This document shows positions 6,990 to 14,876 of a stretch of DNA of 19,820 nt, piece by piece (position 1 is the stretch's first letter; each line of letters begins with the position of its first letter). Under the pieces are notes generated by a model. The model saw nothing but the letters and a program-made list of their open reading frames with translations. It had not been told where the DNA came from and did not search any database. This DNA is from an uncultured Prevotella sp. (lineage in GTDB: Bacteria > Bacteroidota > Bacteroidia > Bacteroidales > Bacteroidaceae): positions 1-19,820 of the forward strand of contig CALFIY010000088.1 in assembly GCA_937877595.1 (NCBI GenBank), given 5' to 3'. A program made the translations under genes and the position numbers.

Positions 6990-8041
6990 GACATTAGAGT
7001 CTGCACAATGCGCTCGGCAGTGCGGCCGTCCCATCGGTCGGGCAGTGAACTGCTCTTCCACTGGCCTTTCACCATGTCGGCGACAGCCTCTCTCAAAAGT
7101 TTGGCGTCCTCGCCAACGAGCACATTGGTGCCCTGACGAACGGTTTCAATGTGTTCGGTATATGAGTTGAGCGTAGCGCAGGGCACATGATTGAACGTGG
7201 CTTCTTCTGCCACGTTGCCGGAGTCGGTAACAACGCCCATGGCATTGCTCGTGAGATAGCCGAACTCGAGATAGGATAAGGATGGGATGATGACAAGATT
7301 GTGGCTCAACTGCTCAACGACAGTGCGCGACTCCTGGCGCAGCGGTGCTATGACGGGCACGCTGCCTGAGGCTTCTGTTATGGCGCTGAGCATGAGTTGC
7401 ATGTTGTCGCGATTGGCCAAAAGGGCCTTTCGGTTTATGGTAAGCACTATATATCCGCCGTCGGGAATGTCGTCGAGACAGACAGGTCTCTTCCAGCGGT
7501 CATGATTGTAGCGCAGGGTGTCCATTAGGATGTTGCCGACCATATGGATGCGGTTCATTTCCGCGCCCTCGCGTGTGGCAATGCTTACTGAGCCGGCGCC
7601 TGCGGTGAACAGCATGTCGCTCAGTCCGTCGATAACAAGGCGGTTTACTTCCTTTGGCATGCTGATGTCGAACGAGCGCGTGCCTGCCACGATGTGCGCC
7701 AAGCGCAGACCGCGCTTCTTCGCTACGATGGCTGCTGCCATTGTCGAAGCAAGATCGTCGACGACGATCACCGTGTCTATGGCGTTGCTGTCGAGATAGG
7801 CTTCGAATTCTGCCATCACGCGTCCTGTCAGTTCGTTGAGATTTACACAGTCCACGCCGAGGAAAACGTCAGGGCGCGGCATCTGTAGGTCGTCGAAGAG
7901 CGTGGGCTCAAGGGTGGGGTCGGCAGAACTGCCGGCATAGACCAACTGATAGGCTATGCCGGCAGTCTTCTGTATGGCGCGAATAATGGGAGCCGCCTTC
8001 ACAAAGTTTGGGCGTGCTCCCGTAAAGATGCAAACATTCAT
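6986..8041 (-). CDS. UDP-GlcNAc 2-epimerase (WecB)-like protein lacking catalytic residues
   Basis: The 351 residues align along their whole length with non-hydrolysing UDP-N-acetylglucosamine 2-epimerases: GARPNFVKAAPII (8-20), VVDDLASTMAAA (93-104), HIVAGTRSFDISMPKEVNR (116-134), the MVGN motif (167-170) and TDSGNVAEEA (272-281). The key acid/base positions of E. coli WecB are changed. E117 in HVEAG is V118, E131 in PEE is K130, and H213 in TGHRRE is N203; D95 seems kept as D96. The usual TGQH segment reads AGSSAD. It is therefore probably not a standard epimerase; it may bind a nucleotide-sugar or do other GT-B chemistry. It lies 36 bp after a phosphohexomutase gene and overlaps cbiB by 4 bp. 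Family sure, activity unknown. Confidence 0.85.
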   Translation of the reverse strand: MNVCIFTGARPNFVKAAPIIRAIQKTAGIAYQLVYAGSSADPTLEPTLFDDLQMPRPDVFLGVDCVNLNELTGRVMAEFEAYLDSNAIDTVIVVDDLASTMAAAIVAKKRGLRLAHIVAGTRSFDISMPKEVNRLVIDGLSDMLFTAGAGSVSIATREGAEMNRIHMVGNILMDTLRYNHDRWKRPVCLDDIPDGGYIVLTINRKALLANRDNMQLMLSAITEASGSVPVIAPLRQESRTVVEQLSHNLVIIPSLSYLEFGYLTSNAMGVVTDSGNVAEEATFNHVPCATLNSYTEHIETVRQGTNVLVGEDAKLLREAVADMVKGQWKSSSLPDRWDGRTAERIVQTLMS

Positions 8042-8077
8042 TGCGGAGAATTTCTTCTTCTTGAAGTTTGTGGGTAA

Positions 8078-9829
8078 TCAGTCAAGGTTGAGGCTCTTCT
8101 TGATGGCTGCAATATTTTCGTCGGCGGCCTTCATGCAGCGCTCGTAGCAATCGGCGCACTTGAACGAGGGATCCTTCACCTCAGTGTAGAACTTGATCTT
8201 AGGCTCTGTGCCGGAAGGACGTACGCTGATCTTAGTGCCGTCTTCGCAGAACCACTGAAGCACATTGCTTGTGGTCGGCATGTTGAGTTTTTCAACTTTT
8301 CCGTCGGCATGCTTGCCTTCCAGAGTCTGATAGTCTTTGACAAGAACAACCTTTGAGCCGCCAAGTTCGCGTGGTGGATTGTTGCGGAAATCGACCATCA
8401 TCTGCTTTATCTCGTCGGCGCCGCTCTTGCCTGGCTTAACAACGTTGATGGTAACTTCGCGCGAGAAGCCGTATTCTGCGTAGATGTCCATGAGCAGGTC
8501 GTAGAGCGTGCGGCCGTTGTCCTTTGCCCATGCTGCAATCTCGCAAATCAGACAGATGCTGGCGGGGGAGTCCTTGTCGCGCACCTTGTCGAACGGCAGG
8601 AAGCCGAAACTCTCTTCGCCGCCGCCGATATATTTCTGCTTGCCTTCGCTGATGCGAATCTCATTGGCAATCCACTTGAAGCCAGTGTAGCAGTCGCGGA
8701 GTTCAACGCCGTTCTTCTTGGCAATCTCGGCAATGGCCTCTGTGGTAACGATGGTTTTCACAAGGAATTCGTTGCCTTTCAGTTGACCGAGTTTCTTCTT
8801 GTTGGCAATGATATACCAGCAGAACATCATGCAGGTCTGGTTGCCGTTCAGTATCTCCCATTCGCCCTTTTTGTTGCGGCAAACTATGGCAAGTCGGTCG
8901 GCATCAGGGTCACTTGCAATGACGAGATCGGCATTCAAACGGGTTCCCAGTTTCATTCCGAGCGTCATTGCCTCTGCGTTTTCTGGGTTTGGACTAACAA
9001 CAGTGGGGAAGTTGCCGTCGATAACCATCTGCTCAGGTACGACATGTATGTTTTGGAAACCCCAAGAGCGCAGTGCCTCGGGTATGATTACACGTCCGGT
9101 GCCGTGCATCGGAGAGTATACGATGTTCAGATCCTTTTGTCTTAGAATGACGTCCTGATCTACCATTGCTTCCTTGACTGCCTGCAGGTAGTCCCAGTCC
9201 ATTTCTCCGCCGATGATGTCAATAAGTTCTTTGTTGCCGTCGAATTTAACATCGTCGATGGTCACTTTGTTTACCTCGTCAATGATGCCGGTGTCGTGTG
9301 GGCTAAGCACCTGTGCACCGTCTTCCCAGTAGGCTTTGTAGCCATTGTACTCCTTTGGGTTGTGCGATGCTGTGACGTTGACGCCAGCCTGTGCACCGAG
9401 TTGGCGAATGGCAAACGAAATTTCCGGCGTCGGGCGAAGGCTCTCAAAGAGATATACCTTTATGCCGTTTGCCGAGAAGATGTCGGCCACGGTCTCTGCA
9501 AACATTCTGCCGTTGTTGCGGCAGTCATGGCCTACTACTACAGAGAGGTCCTTGCGGCCGGGAAATGCCTTGAGGACATAGTTGGCAAAACCCTGCGTAG
9601 CCATGCCGACAATGTATTTGTTCATGCGGTTGGTACCGGCACCCATAATGCCACGCAGACCGCCAGTTCCGAATTCCAGGTTCTGATAGAAAGCGTCAAT
9701 GAGAGCCGTCTTGTCGTTGGCGTCGAGCATTTCCTGTACTGCTTTGCGTGTCTCCTCGTCGAAGGCTGGTGAGAGCCATTGCTTTGCACGTGCCTCGCAC
9801 TGTGCAATGAGTTGTGCGTTGTTTTCCAT
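8078..9829 (-). CDS. Phosphoglucomutase / phosphomannomutase (alpha-D-phosphohexomutase)
   Basis: Interconverts hexose 1- and 6-phosphates, feeding nucleotide-sugar and glycogen synthesis; cytoplasmic. The 583 residues have the four-domain layout of the long PGM2-like bacterial enzymes. Phosphoserine loop TASHNPKEYNGYKAYW (153-168) has S155; Mg loop ASDPDADRLAI is 305-315; sugar loop IGGGEESFG is 401-409; phosphate loop RPSGTEPKIKFY is 537-548. The long form and GGGEES favour a glucose-type phosphopentomutase/phosphoglucomutase, but substrate cannot be settled. It has its own promoter box and is the first gene of the run into the WecB-like, cbiB and cobQ genes, 36 bp upstream of the WecB-like start. 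Confidence 0.93.
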   Translation of the reverse strand: MENNAQLIAQCEARAKQWLSPAFDEETRKAVQEMLDANDKTALIDAFYQNLEFGTGGLRGIMGAGTNRMNKYIVGMATQGFANYVLKAFPGRKDLSVVVGHDCRNNGRMFAETVADIFSANGIKVYLFESLRPTPEISFAIRQLGAQAGVNVTASHNPKEYNGYKAYWEDGAQVLSPHDTGIIDEVNKVTIDDVKFDGNKELIDIIGGEMDWDYLQAVKEAMVDQDVILRQKDLNIVYSPMHGTGRVIIPEALRSWGFQNIHVVPEQMVIDGNFPTVVSPNPENAEAMTLGMKLGTRLNADLVIASDPDADRLAIVCRNKKGEWEILNGNQTCMMFCWYIIANKKKLGQLKGNEFLVKTIVTTEAIAEIAKKNGVELRDCYTGFKWIANEIRISEGKQKYIGGGEESFGFLPFDKVRDKDSPASICLICEIAAWAKDNGRTLYDLLMDIYAEYGFSREVTINVVKPGKSGADEIKQMMVDFRNNPPRELGGSKVVLVKDYQTLEGKHADGKVEKLNMPTTSNVLQWFCEDGTKISVRPSGTEPKIKFYTEVKDPSFKCADCYERCMKAADENIAAIKKSLNLD

Positions 9830-9885
9830 AATTCTGATTAAAAGTTATAATAGGGTTGTTTTAGAGCGTAGAATTATACGACATA

Positions 9886-9893
9886 CAAAGATA
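9886..9893 (-). promoter_or_regulatory. -7 box (TATCTTTG) for the phosphohexomutase-cobalamin operon
   Basis: TATCTTTG on the minus strand fits TAnnTTTG, about 57 nt before the ATG at 9829. The leader it implies is too short for a cobalamin riboswitch. The -33 element is not clear in the AT-rich flank (9894-9930). Confidence 0.55.
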
Positions 9894-10003
9894 GATATTA
9901 TTTCATATATTAATATAATATGTGGGAATTTTTTCGTTTTTTTTAACCACATTGCGGCGATTTTCAAACAGCCGTTAAGCATGGCGCCAAAATTGTTAAA
10001 TTG

Positions 10004-10056
10004 CGACAAAAAGCACTGACAAATTGTCGTAGTAATGAAAAATGCCCCTAAATTTG
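10004..10056 (+). promoter_or_regulatory. htrA promoter with upstream inverted repeat
   Basis: TAAATTTG at 10049-10056 fits TAnnTTTG, 55 nt before the htrA ATG. Upstream, CGACAA (10004-10009) and TTGTCG (10024-10029) form an inverted repeat. A tighter one, GACAA-A-TTGTC (10018-10028), overlaps it at about -33 relative to the box. The palindrome could be an operator; this is inference. The rest of the gap between the divergent genes (9830-10111) is AT-rich and shows no gene. Confidence 0.5.
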
Positions 10057-10111
10057 CACACACGTTTTCATCGGAAACGAAAACCATTTATCAACTAACG
10101 AAAATAGGATT

Positions 10112-11584
10112 ATGAAAAAGATTGTGAAAAACATTATGCCGGCAGTCTCCTTTCTCGTGATTGCCTTCTCGGCTGCCTCGTGCAACCAGACACAGGCTGC
10201 TCCTGCTGTGGCAGTGGCGCCGGGACAACCCGTTGATCTCACCTATGCGGCAGAGAAGTCGCTTCAGTCGGTAGTGTATATTAAGTCGGTCACGAATTCA
10301 AAGATTCAGACCGTGGAGTACAGTGATCCTTTCGAGGACTTTTTCTCCGACCCGTTTGGCGGTTTCTTCGGACGCGGACAGGGAGGAAATGGCGGAAAGC
10401 GCCAGCGCCAGGTGCAGACCCCGAAGCGCGCATCGGCCGGTAGTGGCGTCATCATATCTGCCGACGGATACATTGTGACAAACAATCACGTGGTGGATGG
10501 TGCCGACGAACTTACGGTGACGCTCAACGAGGGGAGTAAGGAATATTCTGCACGCATCATCGGTACGGACAAGACTACCGACCTTGCGCTGCTCAAGATT
10601 GACGCCAAGCAGTTGCCTGCCATTGTCATTGCCAACTCCAACGACGTGAAGGTGGGCGAATGGGTGCTTGCAGTGGGCAATCCTCTTGGTCTTAACAACA
10701 CTGTCACGGCTGGTATCGTGAGTGCCAAAGCCCGTTCGCTCGGTGCCAACGGCGTGGAGTCGTTCATACAGACCGATGCTGCCATTAACGCAGGCAACTC
10801 AGGTGGTGCGCTTGTCAACACTCGTGGTGAACTCATTGGTATCAATGCCATGCTTTATTCGCAGACTGGTTCGTACAGCGGCTACGGCTTTGCCATTCCT
10901 ACTGTAATAATGAACAAGGTTGTTGACGACTTGAAGAAGTATGGCACAGTGCAGCGCGCCATGATAGGCATTCAGGGCACTGACGTGAAGAACTATGTAG
11001 ACAGCCAGAAAGACCAGGGCAAAGATGTTGACCTCGGTACGATGGAGGGCATCTATGTGGCGAAAGTCGTTGAAGGCGGTGCTGCCGAGAGTGCCGGCAT
11101 TGAGGAGGGCGATGTGATCATTGCCGTCGACCAGAAGAAAGTTACCAAGATGGCTGAACTGCAAGAGCAGATAGCACAGAAGCGTCCTGGCGACCAGGTG
11201 ACACTGACCTATCTGCACAACAAGAAGAAGCAGACCAAGACGGTCACTCTGAAGAATGAACAAGGCACTACGAAGGTTGTAAAGAATGCTGACATTGACG
11301 TGCTTGGCGCTGACTTCCGTCCTGTCACCAGTGCGCAAAAGGAGCAACTCGGCATCCAGTATGGTCTTGAGGTGCTGAAGGTGAACGGTGGCAAGATAAA
11401 GGATGCTGGCATACCACGTGGCTTTATCATACAGCGTGTCAACGATACTGCCGTGAAGTCTGTAGATGATCTTCAGTCGGCTGTCAGTGAGGCATCGACC
11501 AGCCGTGAGCCTGTGCTCATTGTGCGCGGTCTCTATCCTACGGGCAAGAAGGGCTACTTCATTGTTCAGTTACAGGGAGAGTAA
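10112..11584 (+). CDS. degP: HtrA/DegP-type periplasmic serine protease, probable lipoprotein
   Basis: Do-family protease and chaperone that degrades misfolded envelope proteins. The 490 residues start with a signal peptide ending in SAAS-C24, a plausible lipobox, so the protein may be lipid-anchored rather than soluble. A flexible Gly/Phe/Arg-rich stretch (about 72-105) resembles the LA loop. The trypsin-like domain has H126 in NNHVVDGAD, D157 in TTDLALLKID and S230 in INAGNSGGAL. A first PDZ domain follows at about 280-385 (YVAKVVEGGAAESAGIEEGD) and a second at about 395-485. The gene is monocistronic: promoter at 10049-10056, strong terminator 11 bp after the stop. The call is firm; the DegP versus DegQ label is nominal. 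Confidence 0.95.
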   Translation: MKKIVKNIMPAVSFLVIAFSAASCNQTQAAPAVAVAPGQPVDLTYAAEKSLQSVVYIKSVTNSKIQTVEYSDPFEDFFSDPFGGFFGRGQGGNGGKRQRQVQTPKRASAGSGVIISADGYIVTNNHVVDGADELTVTLNEGSKEYSARIIGTDKTTDLALLKIDAKQLPAIVIANSNDVKVGEWVLAVGNPLGLNNTVTAGIVSAKARSLGANGVESFIQTDAAINAGNSGGALVNTRGELIGINAMLYSQTGSYSGYGFAIPTVIMNKVVDDLKKYGTVQRAMIGIQGTDVKNYVDSQKDQGKDVDLGTMEGIYVAKVVEGGAAESAGIEEGDVIIAVDQKKVTKMAELQEQIAQKRPGDQVTLTYLHNKKKQTKTVTLKNEQGTTKVVKNADIDVLGADFRPVTSAQKEQLGIQYGLEVLKVNGGKIKDAGIPRGFIIQRVNDTAVKSVDDLQSAVSEASTSREPVLIVRGLYPTGKKGYFIVQLQGE

Positions 11585-11594
11585 GATTTGGAGC

Positions 11595-11626
11595 AAAAAA
11601 GCAGAGCCAGTCGGCTCTGCTTTTTT
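11595..11626. terminator. Bidirectional intrinsic terminator after htrA
   Basis: Hairpin GCAGAGCC-AGTC-GGCTCTGC (11601-11620), flanked by A6 on the left and T7 on the right, so it can terminate from both sides. It separates htrA (plus) from the glycosyltransferase operon (minus) where they converge. Confidence 0.93.
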
Positions 11627-11628
11627 TA

Positions 11629-11663
11629 ATTGAACATTGATCATTGACCATTGACCATTGACA
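11629..11663. repeat. Heptamer tandem repeat, 5 copies (ATTGACC type)
   Basis: Units attgaac, attgatc, attgacc, attgacc, attgaca follow the terminator directly and end 9 bp before the 3' end of the GT4 gene. The same heptamer occurs at 15917-15935 and a relative (CAGTTGA) at 19060-19080. Confidence 0.85.
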
Positions 11664-11672
11664 GCGGACAGG

Positions 11673-12824
11673 TTAGGGGTGAGTGGTGAGTTGTTGGAAG
11701 AGGTGAGTCCACTGTGGCATGATGCGCTCCGGTGCAAAGCGCTGCGAGGAGCGGATAGCGTTCTGTGAGAACTGTTTGCGCAGGTCGGGTTGGCTCATAA
11801 GCATGTCGAGGCGCTGTGCAAACAAGGTGCAGTCTCTCTGTGGGATGAGGAAGCCGTCGACGCCGTCGGTGATGATCTCAGCAGGACCGGAGGGGCTGTC
11901 GAACGAGACGATGGGTAGTCCGCAACTCATGGCTTCGGGCATCACAAGTCCGAAAGGTTCGTAGACGGACGTGAGGACGAAGATGGAACTGCTGCGGTAG
12001 CAGTTGAAGATGTTTGTGGTGGGCTTGTTGACGTGTATGTTCATGCGGAGGCTGGCCGCTTCGCTGCAAAGCCATTCGTAGAGTTCGCCGTCGCCGTAGA
12101 GGTCGAGGTGCCAGTCGGGATGTAGTGGCTGTACCTGTTTCCATATTTGCAGCAGTGACGGCAGTCCTTTCTGCGGGGCGTATCTGCCGACGAAGATAAC
12201 TCTTTTCTCTTCTTGGCTGCTGCAGGTGTCGGTGTCGTTGAGATGTACGATGTTAGAGATGACGGTTGTCTTGACGAATTTTGCCCAGTCGTCGGCATCT
12301 GCCTGTTTCAGGGCGACGAGGATGTCGAAATTTCGTGCGCTTGTCACAACGCGGTGCATGTCGCGTAGCATGTGGAGCCATCGGAGCAGCGACTTGCGGT
12401 TGGCTGGGTCGTTGCTCAGTATGAAGCGGCGGTCGATGTGCGACTCGAGAACTTTTGCGTATGGTGTGGGGCACTGGGCCACGGTCTCCATCACGGTGGC
12501 ATAGTAGGTTGTTGTTATCACTATGTCGGGGCGCAACTCTTCCATCAGAGCGTTGTAGCGTTGGCGCAGCAGTTTGTCTAACTGCCACCAGCGATAGAAG
12601 CGCACTGGGCGTGGCTGCTTATAGTATGGATAGTAGTGGACGTCGAGGTCGATATGTCGTACTTTTGGCGACAAAGAGAATGCCACAGGGTGGGTGCCCT
12701 GCTCGAAGGTCAGCATTACTACCTCATAGCCTTCCAGCCCGGCCAGATAGTTCATCTTGTCTATCAAGATGCGCTCCGTGCCGGCATGTGGAATGAACTG
12801 CGGGTAAAAGTAAACTATTTTCAT
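11673..12824 (-). CDS. Glycosyltransferase family 4 (GT-B)
   Basis: Retaining GT4-type glycosyltransferase, probably adding a sugar to a surface polysaccharide or lipid-linked glycan at the inner face of the membrane. The 383 residues have the N-terminal Rossmann half with the glycine loop HAGTERILIDKM (13-24). The C-terminal donor-binding half has VGRYAPQKG (212-220), LYGDGEL (242-248) and the EX7E motif EPFGLVMPE with E289 and E297, then SGPAEIITDGVDGFL. It is the last of three glycosyltransferase genes on this strand, and its ATG overlaps the TGA of the preceding one by 4 bp (ATGA). Donor and acceptor are unknown. Confidence 0.92.
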   Translation of the reverse strand: MKIVYFYPQFIPHAGTERILIDKMNYLAGLEGYEVVMLTFEQGTHPVAFSLSPKVRHIDLDVHYYPYYKQPRPVRFYRWWQLDKLLRQRYNALMEELRPDIVITTTYYATVMETVAQCPTPYAKVLESHIDRRFILSNDPANRKSLLRWLHMLRDMHRVVTSARNFDILVALKQADADDWAKFVKTTVISNIVHLNDTDTCSSQEEKRVIFVGRYAPQKGLPSLLQIWKQVQPLHPDWHLDLYGDGELYEWLCSEAASLRMNIHVNKPTTNIFNCYRSSSIFVLTSVYEPFGLVMPEAMSCGLPIVSFDSPSGPAEIITDGVDGFLIPQRDCTLFAQRLDMLMSQPDLRKQFSQNAIRSSQRFAPERIMPQWTHLFQQLTTHP

Positions 12825-13675
12825 TGGCTGTGCTTCACGAGATTGTCAGCCTCGTCGTCGTAGTGGTCGGTGGAGTGGAAAATGCGTGAGATGCCGCGCA
12901 ACTGAACGCGCACATGGTGTAGGAAACTCTGCCAGAGCGACTGGTGGCCTATAGTACCATAGCCTGTTATGGCGCGGCATCGACTGTCGCGCACGAATGC
13001 TATGCGTCCGTACTTTTTCAGTGCTAGGGCCATGGAGCCGTCTTCTCCTCGTATGATGTCTACGCGGTATGGCTCGCGGCGGCCGTAGTCGGCATTATAT
13101 GCAAAGACGAGGCCGCGCACAGAGAGTTCGGGCCGCTTGAAGTGCTGTATCCAGAGGAACGTATCGCGTGCTGCCTCAAACAGTCTGAGTCCTATCCTGC
13201 CATGCTGTGGGTCGGGAAAGTAACTCCATGTGGCTGAGGCGCAACTGACGCCTGGCTTCAGCAGGTGTTGGAGCATGACTTCGTGGTAGAGTGGTGGGTA
13301 GAGAGTGTCGCTGTCGACGTCGAAGTAGAAGCGTCCGCGTGCATGTTGCAGGCCGCAGCGCCGTGCATATCCGCACGAGTGCTGATGTTCGGTATAGTAG
13401 GGCACTCCTGTCTTCTGGTAGATTTCGGCAGTGCGGTCGGTGGAGTCGTTGTCGACGCCAATTATCTCGACGGGGTATGTGCACTGTATCTCGCTCAGTG
13501 CCCACAGGCATGCCAGCAGGTGTCTCTCCTCGTTGTATGCAATGACGACAATGGACGCCAGGGGCTCGCTGCTTTGCAGTGCTGCAATGCGCTCTCTGGT
13601 CTCGGTGATGATTTTTTCGGGCACCTCGCTGAGTGGTTTGCCGTAGACGGACATGTATTTAGTATACCAGGCCAT
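12821..13675 (-). CDS. Glycosyltransferase family 2 (GT-A)
   Basis: Inverting GT2-type glycosyltransferase of 284 residues. After about 40 mostly helical residues, the fold starts at SIVVIAYNEERHLLACL (41-57), continues with IIGVDNDSTDRTAEI (71-85), and has an acidic metal site FDVDSDT (D119, D121, D123). RGEDGSMALALKKYG (209-223) carries the ED pair of the catalytic base region. The C-terminus lacks obvious membrane segments. Overlaps the GT4 gene by ATGA and follows the other GT2 gene by 36 bp, so the three are one operon. Substrate unknown; the same-strand order suggests joint glycan assembly. Confidence 0.9.
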   Translation of the reverse strand: MAWYTKYMSVYGKPLSEVPEKIITETRERIAALQSSEPLASIVVIAYNEERHLLACLWALSEIQCTYPVEIIGVDNDSTDRTAEIYQKTGVPYYTEHQHSCGYARRCGLQHARGRFYFDVDSDTLYPPLYHEVMLQHLLKPGVSCASATWSYFPDPQHGRIGLRLFEAARDTFLWIQHFKRPELSVRGLVFAYNADYGRREPYRVDIIRGEDGSMALALKKYGRIAFVRDSRCRAITGYGTIGHQSLWQSFLHHVRVQLRGISRIFHSTDHYDDEADNLVKHSQ

Positions 13676-13711
13676 GCTTTTCTAAAAAATTGTGAGGAGG
13701 CTTTTTTGTTG

Positions 13712-14755
13712 TCAGATGAGATGCTTGACTTTGCCCATGCACAGCATTATGGCGACGGCGAGCCATGCCGGCAGTTTTCCGAGCATGTAGAGCGAGAGGT
13801 TGGCTGCGCGCTTCTGCCGCAGGGCGAGAGTTTCCCTTAGTGTGAGCGGCGAGCGCATTATGTCGCGCAGTTCGGTGTTGGAGAATGGCGGAGTTATCTT
13901 GCTGCGTGAGTGTAGGATGTCGCATACAATGTAGAGGTCGGTCATCATCACCTTGGCCATTCTCTTGGCGAAGTAGGTTCTGTCTTTGTAGAGATGGCTC
14001 TGCTGCTTCAGTCCCTCCACGAGTTGTATTGTAGCGGTGATCTCCTGCTTTGCTATTGTCTGTCGCTGCTGGAAGTGGGAGAGCGAGCCGCTGTGGCATA
14101 TATAATAATATGTGATGCGCGATGTCATTGCTGCCCGACTGACGTAGGATGGTAGGTCCATGTTGAAGGCGAAGTCCTCCCAGTAGTTAGTTTGCTGGAA
14201 GCGTAGTTTGTTGCGTCGTATGATGTCGGTGTCTATCAGTATGTTCCACACGGATGCCTGTATGGCTGCGTAGCGGCTGTAAGCGTACTGGGCAAAGTCG
14301 TCGTTGCCGTGGAAGACTTTGTCGGGATAGCAGCAGAGTTGGTTGCTCGTTGTCCCGTCGTCGTGCTTCTCAATCCTCTCGTACGAGCCGTAGACGAGTT
14401 GTGCATCGTGTGTCACGGCCTCGTTGTGCAGAAGTTCTATGGCATTGGGGGCAAGTAGGTCGTCGGCGTCGAGGAAGTAGAGGTATCTGCCGCGCGCCTC
14501 GTCGAGTATGCGGTTTCGCGCAGCGCCTACGCCCATGTTGTGCGGCTGTCTGACGATGCGTATGCTGCTGCCTCGCGGATGCTGTCTCTGCATTTCGCAG
14601 ACGATGTCCATCGAGCCGTCGGTGCCGCAGTCGTCGAGTATGAGGAATTCTATGTCGGCGAAAGTCTGTGCCAGAGCCGACTCCAAAGTGTCACGCAGAC
14701 TGGCGGCAGCGTTGTATACAGGTATGGCTATTGTTACATTGTTTTCCATGACCAT
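13712..14755 (-). CDS. Glycosyltransferase family 2 (GT-A), first gene of the glycosyltransferase operon
   Basis: GT2-type glycosyltransferase, about 347 residues from the ATG at 14755 (MVMENNVTIAIPVYNA) or 345 from 14749. VTIAIPVYNAAASLRDTLES opens the Rossmann-like half, LILDDCGTDGS is the nucleotide-contact loop, and GRYLYFLDADDLL holds the DXD-type metal site. The domain reaches to about residue 210. The rest is helical with a hydrophobic patch near the C-terminus (LPAWLAVAIMLCMG) that could touch the membrane. A very good promoter ends 3 nt before the first ATG, so the mRNA is predicted to have almost no leader. The 36 bp to the next gene hold nothing notable. Substrate unknown. Confidence 0.9.
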   Translation of the reverse strand: MVMENNVTIAIPVYNAAASLRDTLESALAQTFADIEFLILDDCGTDGSMDIVCEMQRQHPRGSSIRIVRQPHNMGVGAARNRILDEARGRYLYFLDADDLLAPNAIELLHNEAVTHDAQLVYGSYERIEKHDDGTTSNQLCCYPDKVFHGNDDFAQYAYSRYAAIQASVWNILIDTDIIRRNKLRFQQTNYWEDFAFNMDLPSYVSRAAMTSRITYYYICHSGSLSHFQQRQTIAKQEITATIQLVEGLKQQSHLYKDRTYFAKRMAKVMMTDLYIVCDILHSRSKITPPFSNTELRDIMRSPLTLRETLALRQKRAANLSLYMLGKLPAWLAVAIMLCMGKVKHLI

Positions 14756-14758
14756 TGA

Positions 14759-14790
14759 CAAAAGTAGTCTGATTTTCGTAGACGGGCAAA
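14759..14790 (-). promoter_or_regulatory. Full -33/-7 promoter of the glycosyltransferase operon
   Basis: On the minus strand TTTG (14790-14787), 20 bp, then TACTTTTG (14766-14759): a full match to the Bacteroidetes TTTG / TAnnTTTG consensus. Only TCA lies between the box and the ATG at 14755. Confidence 0.75.
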
Positions 14791-14864
14791 CATTTAACTT
14801 TTTTTATGCGAAACATGGGAGAAAAATATTGCATTATGAGTTGGCGAAGTCATTGCTTTTTGTT

Positions 14865-14872
14865 TACATTTG
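14865..14872 (+). promoter_or_regulatory. -7 box (TACATTTG) for the GNAT-like gene
   Basis: TACATTTG fits TAnnTTTG, with a weaker GTTG about 21 bp upstream (14840-14843). The box ends 4 nt before the ATG at 14877, so transcription should start at or next to the start codon. Confidence 0.6.
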
Positions 14873-14876
14873 CAAT

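Noticed and set aside
9830..10111. Cobalamin riboswitch upstream of the mutase-cobalamin operon.
   Set aside because: The predicted leader is only about 50 nt and AT-rich, with no B12-box-like sequence or large conserved structure seen by eye.
14508..14876. N-terminal extension of the GNAT-like frame.
   Set aside because: It is antisense to the start of the glycosyltransferase gene and lies upstream of the -7 box at 14865-14872.
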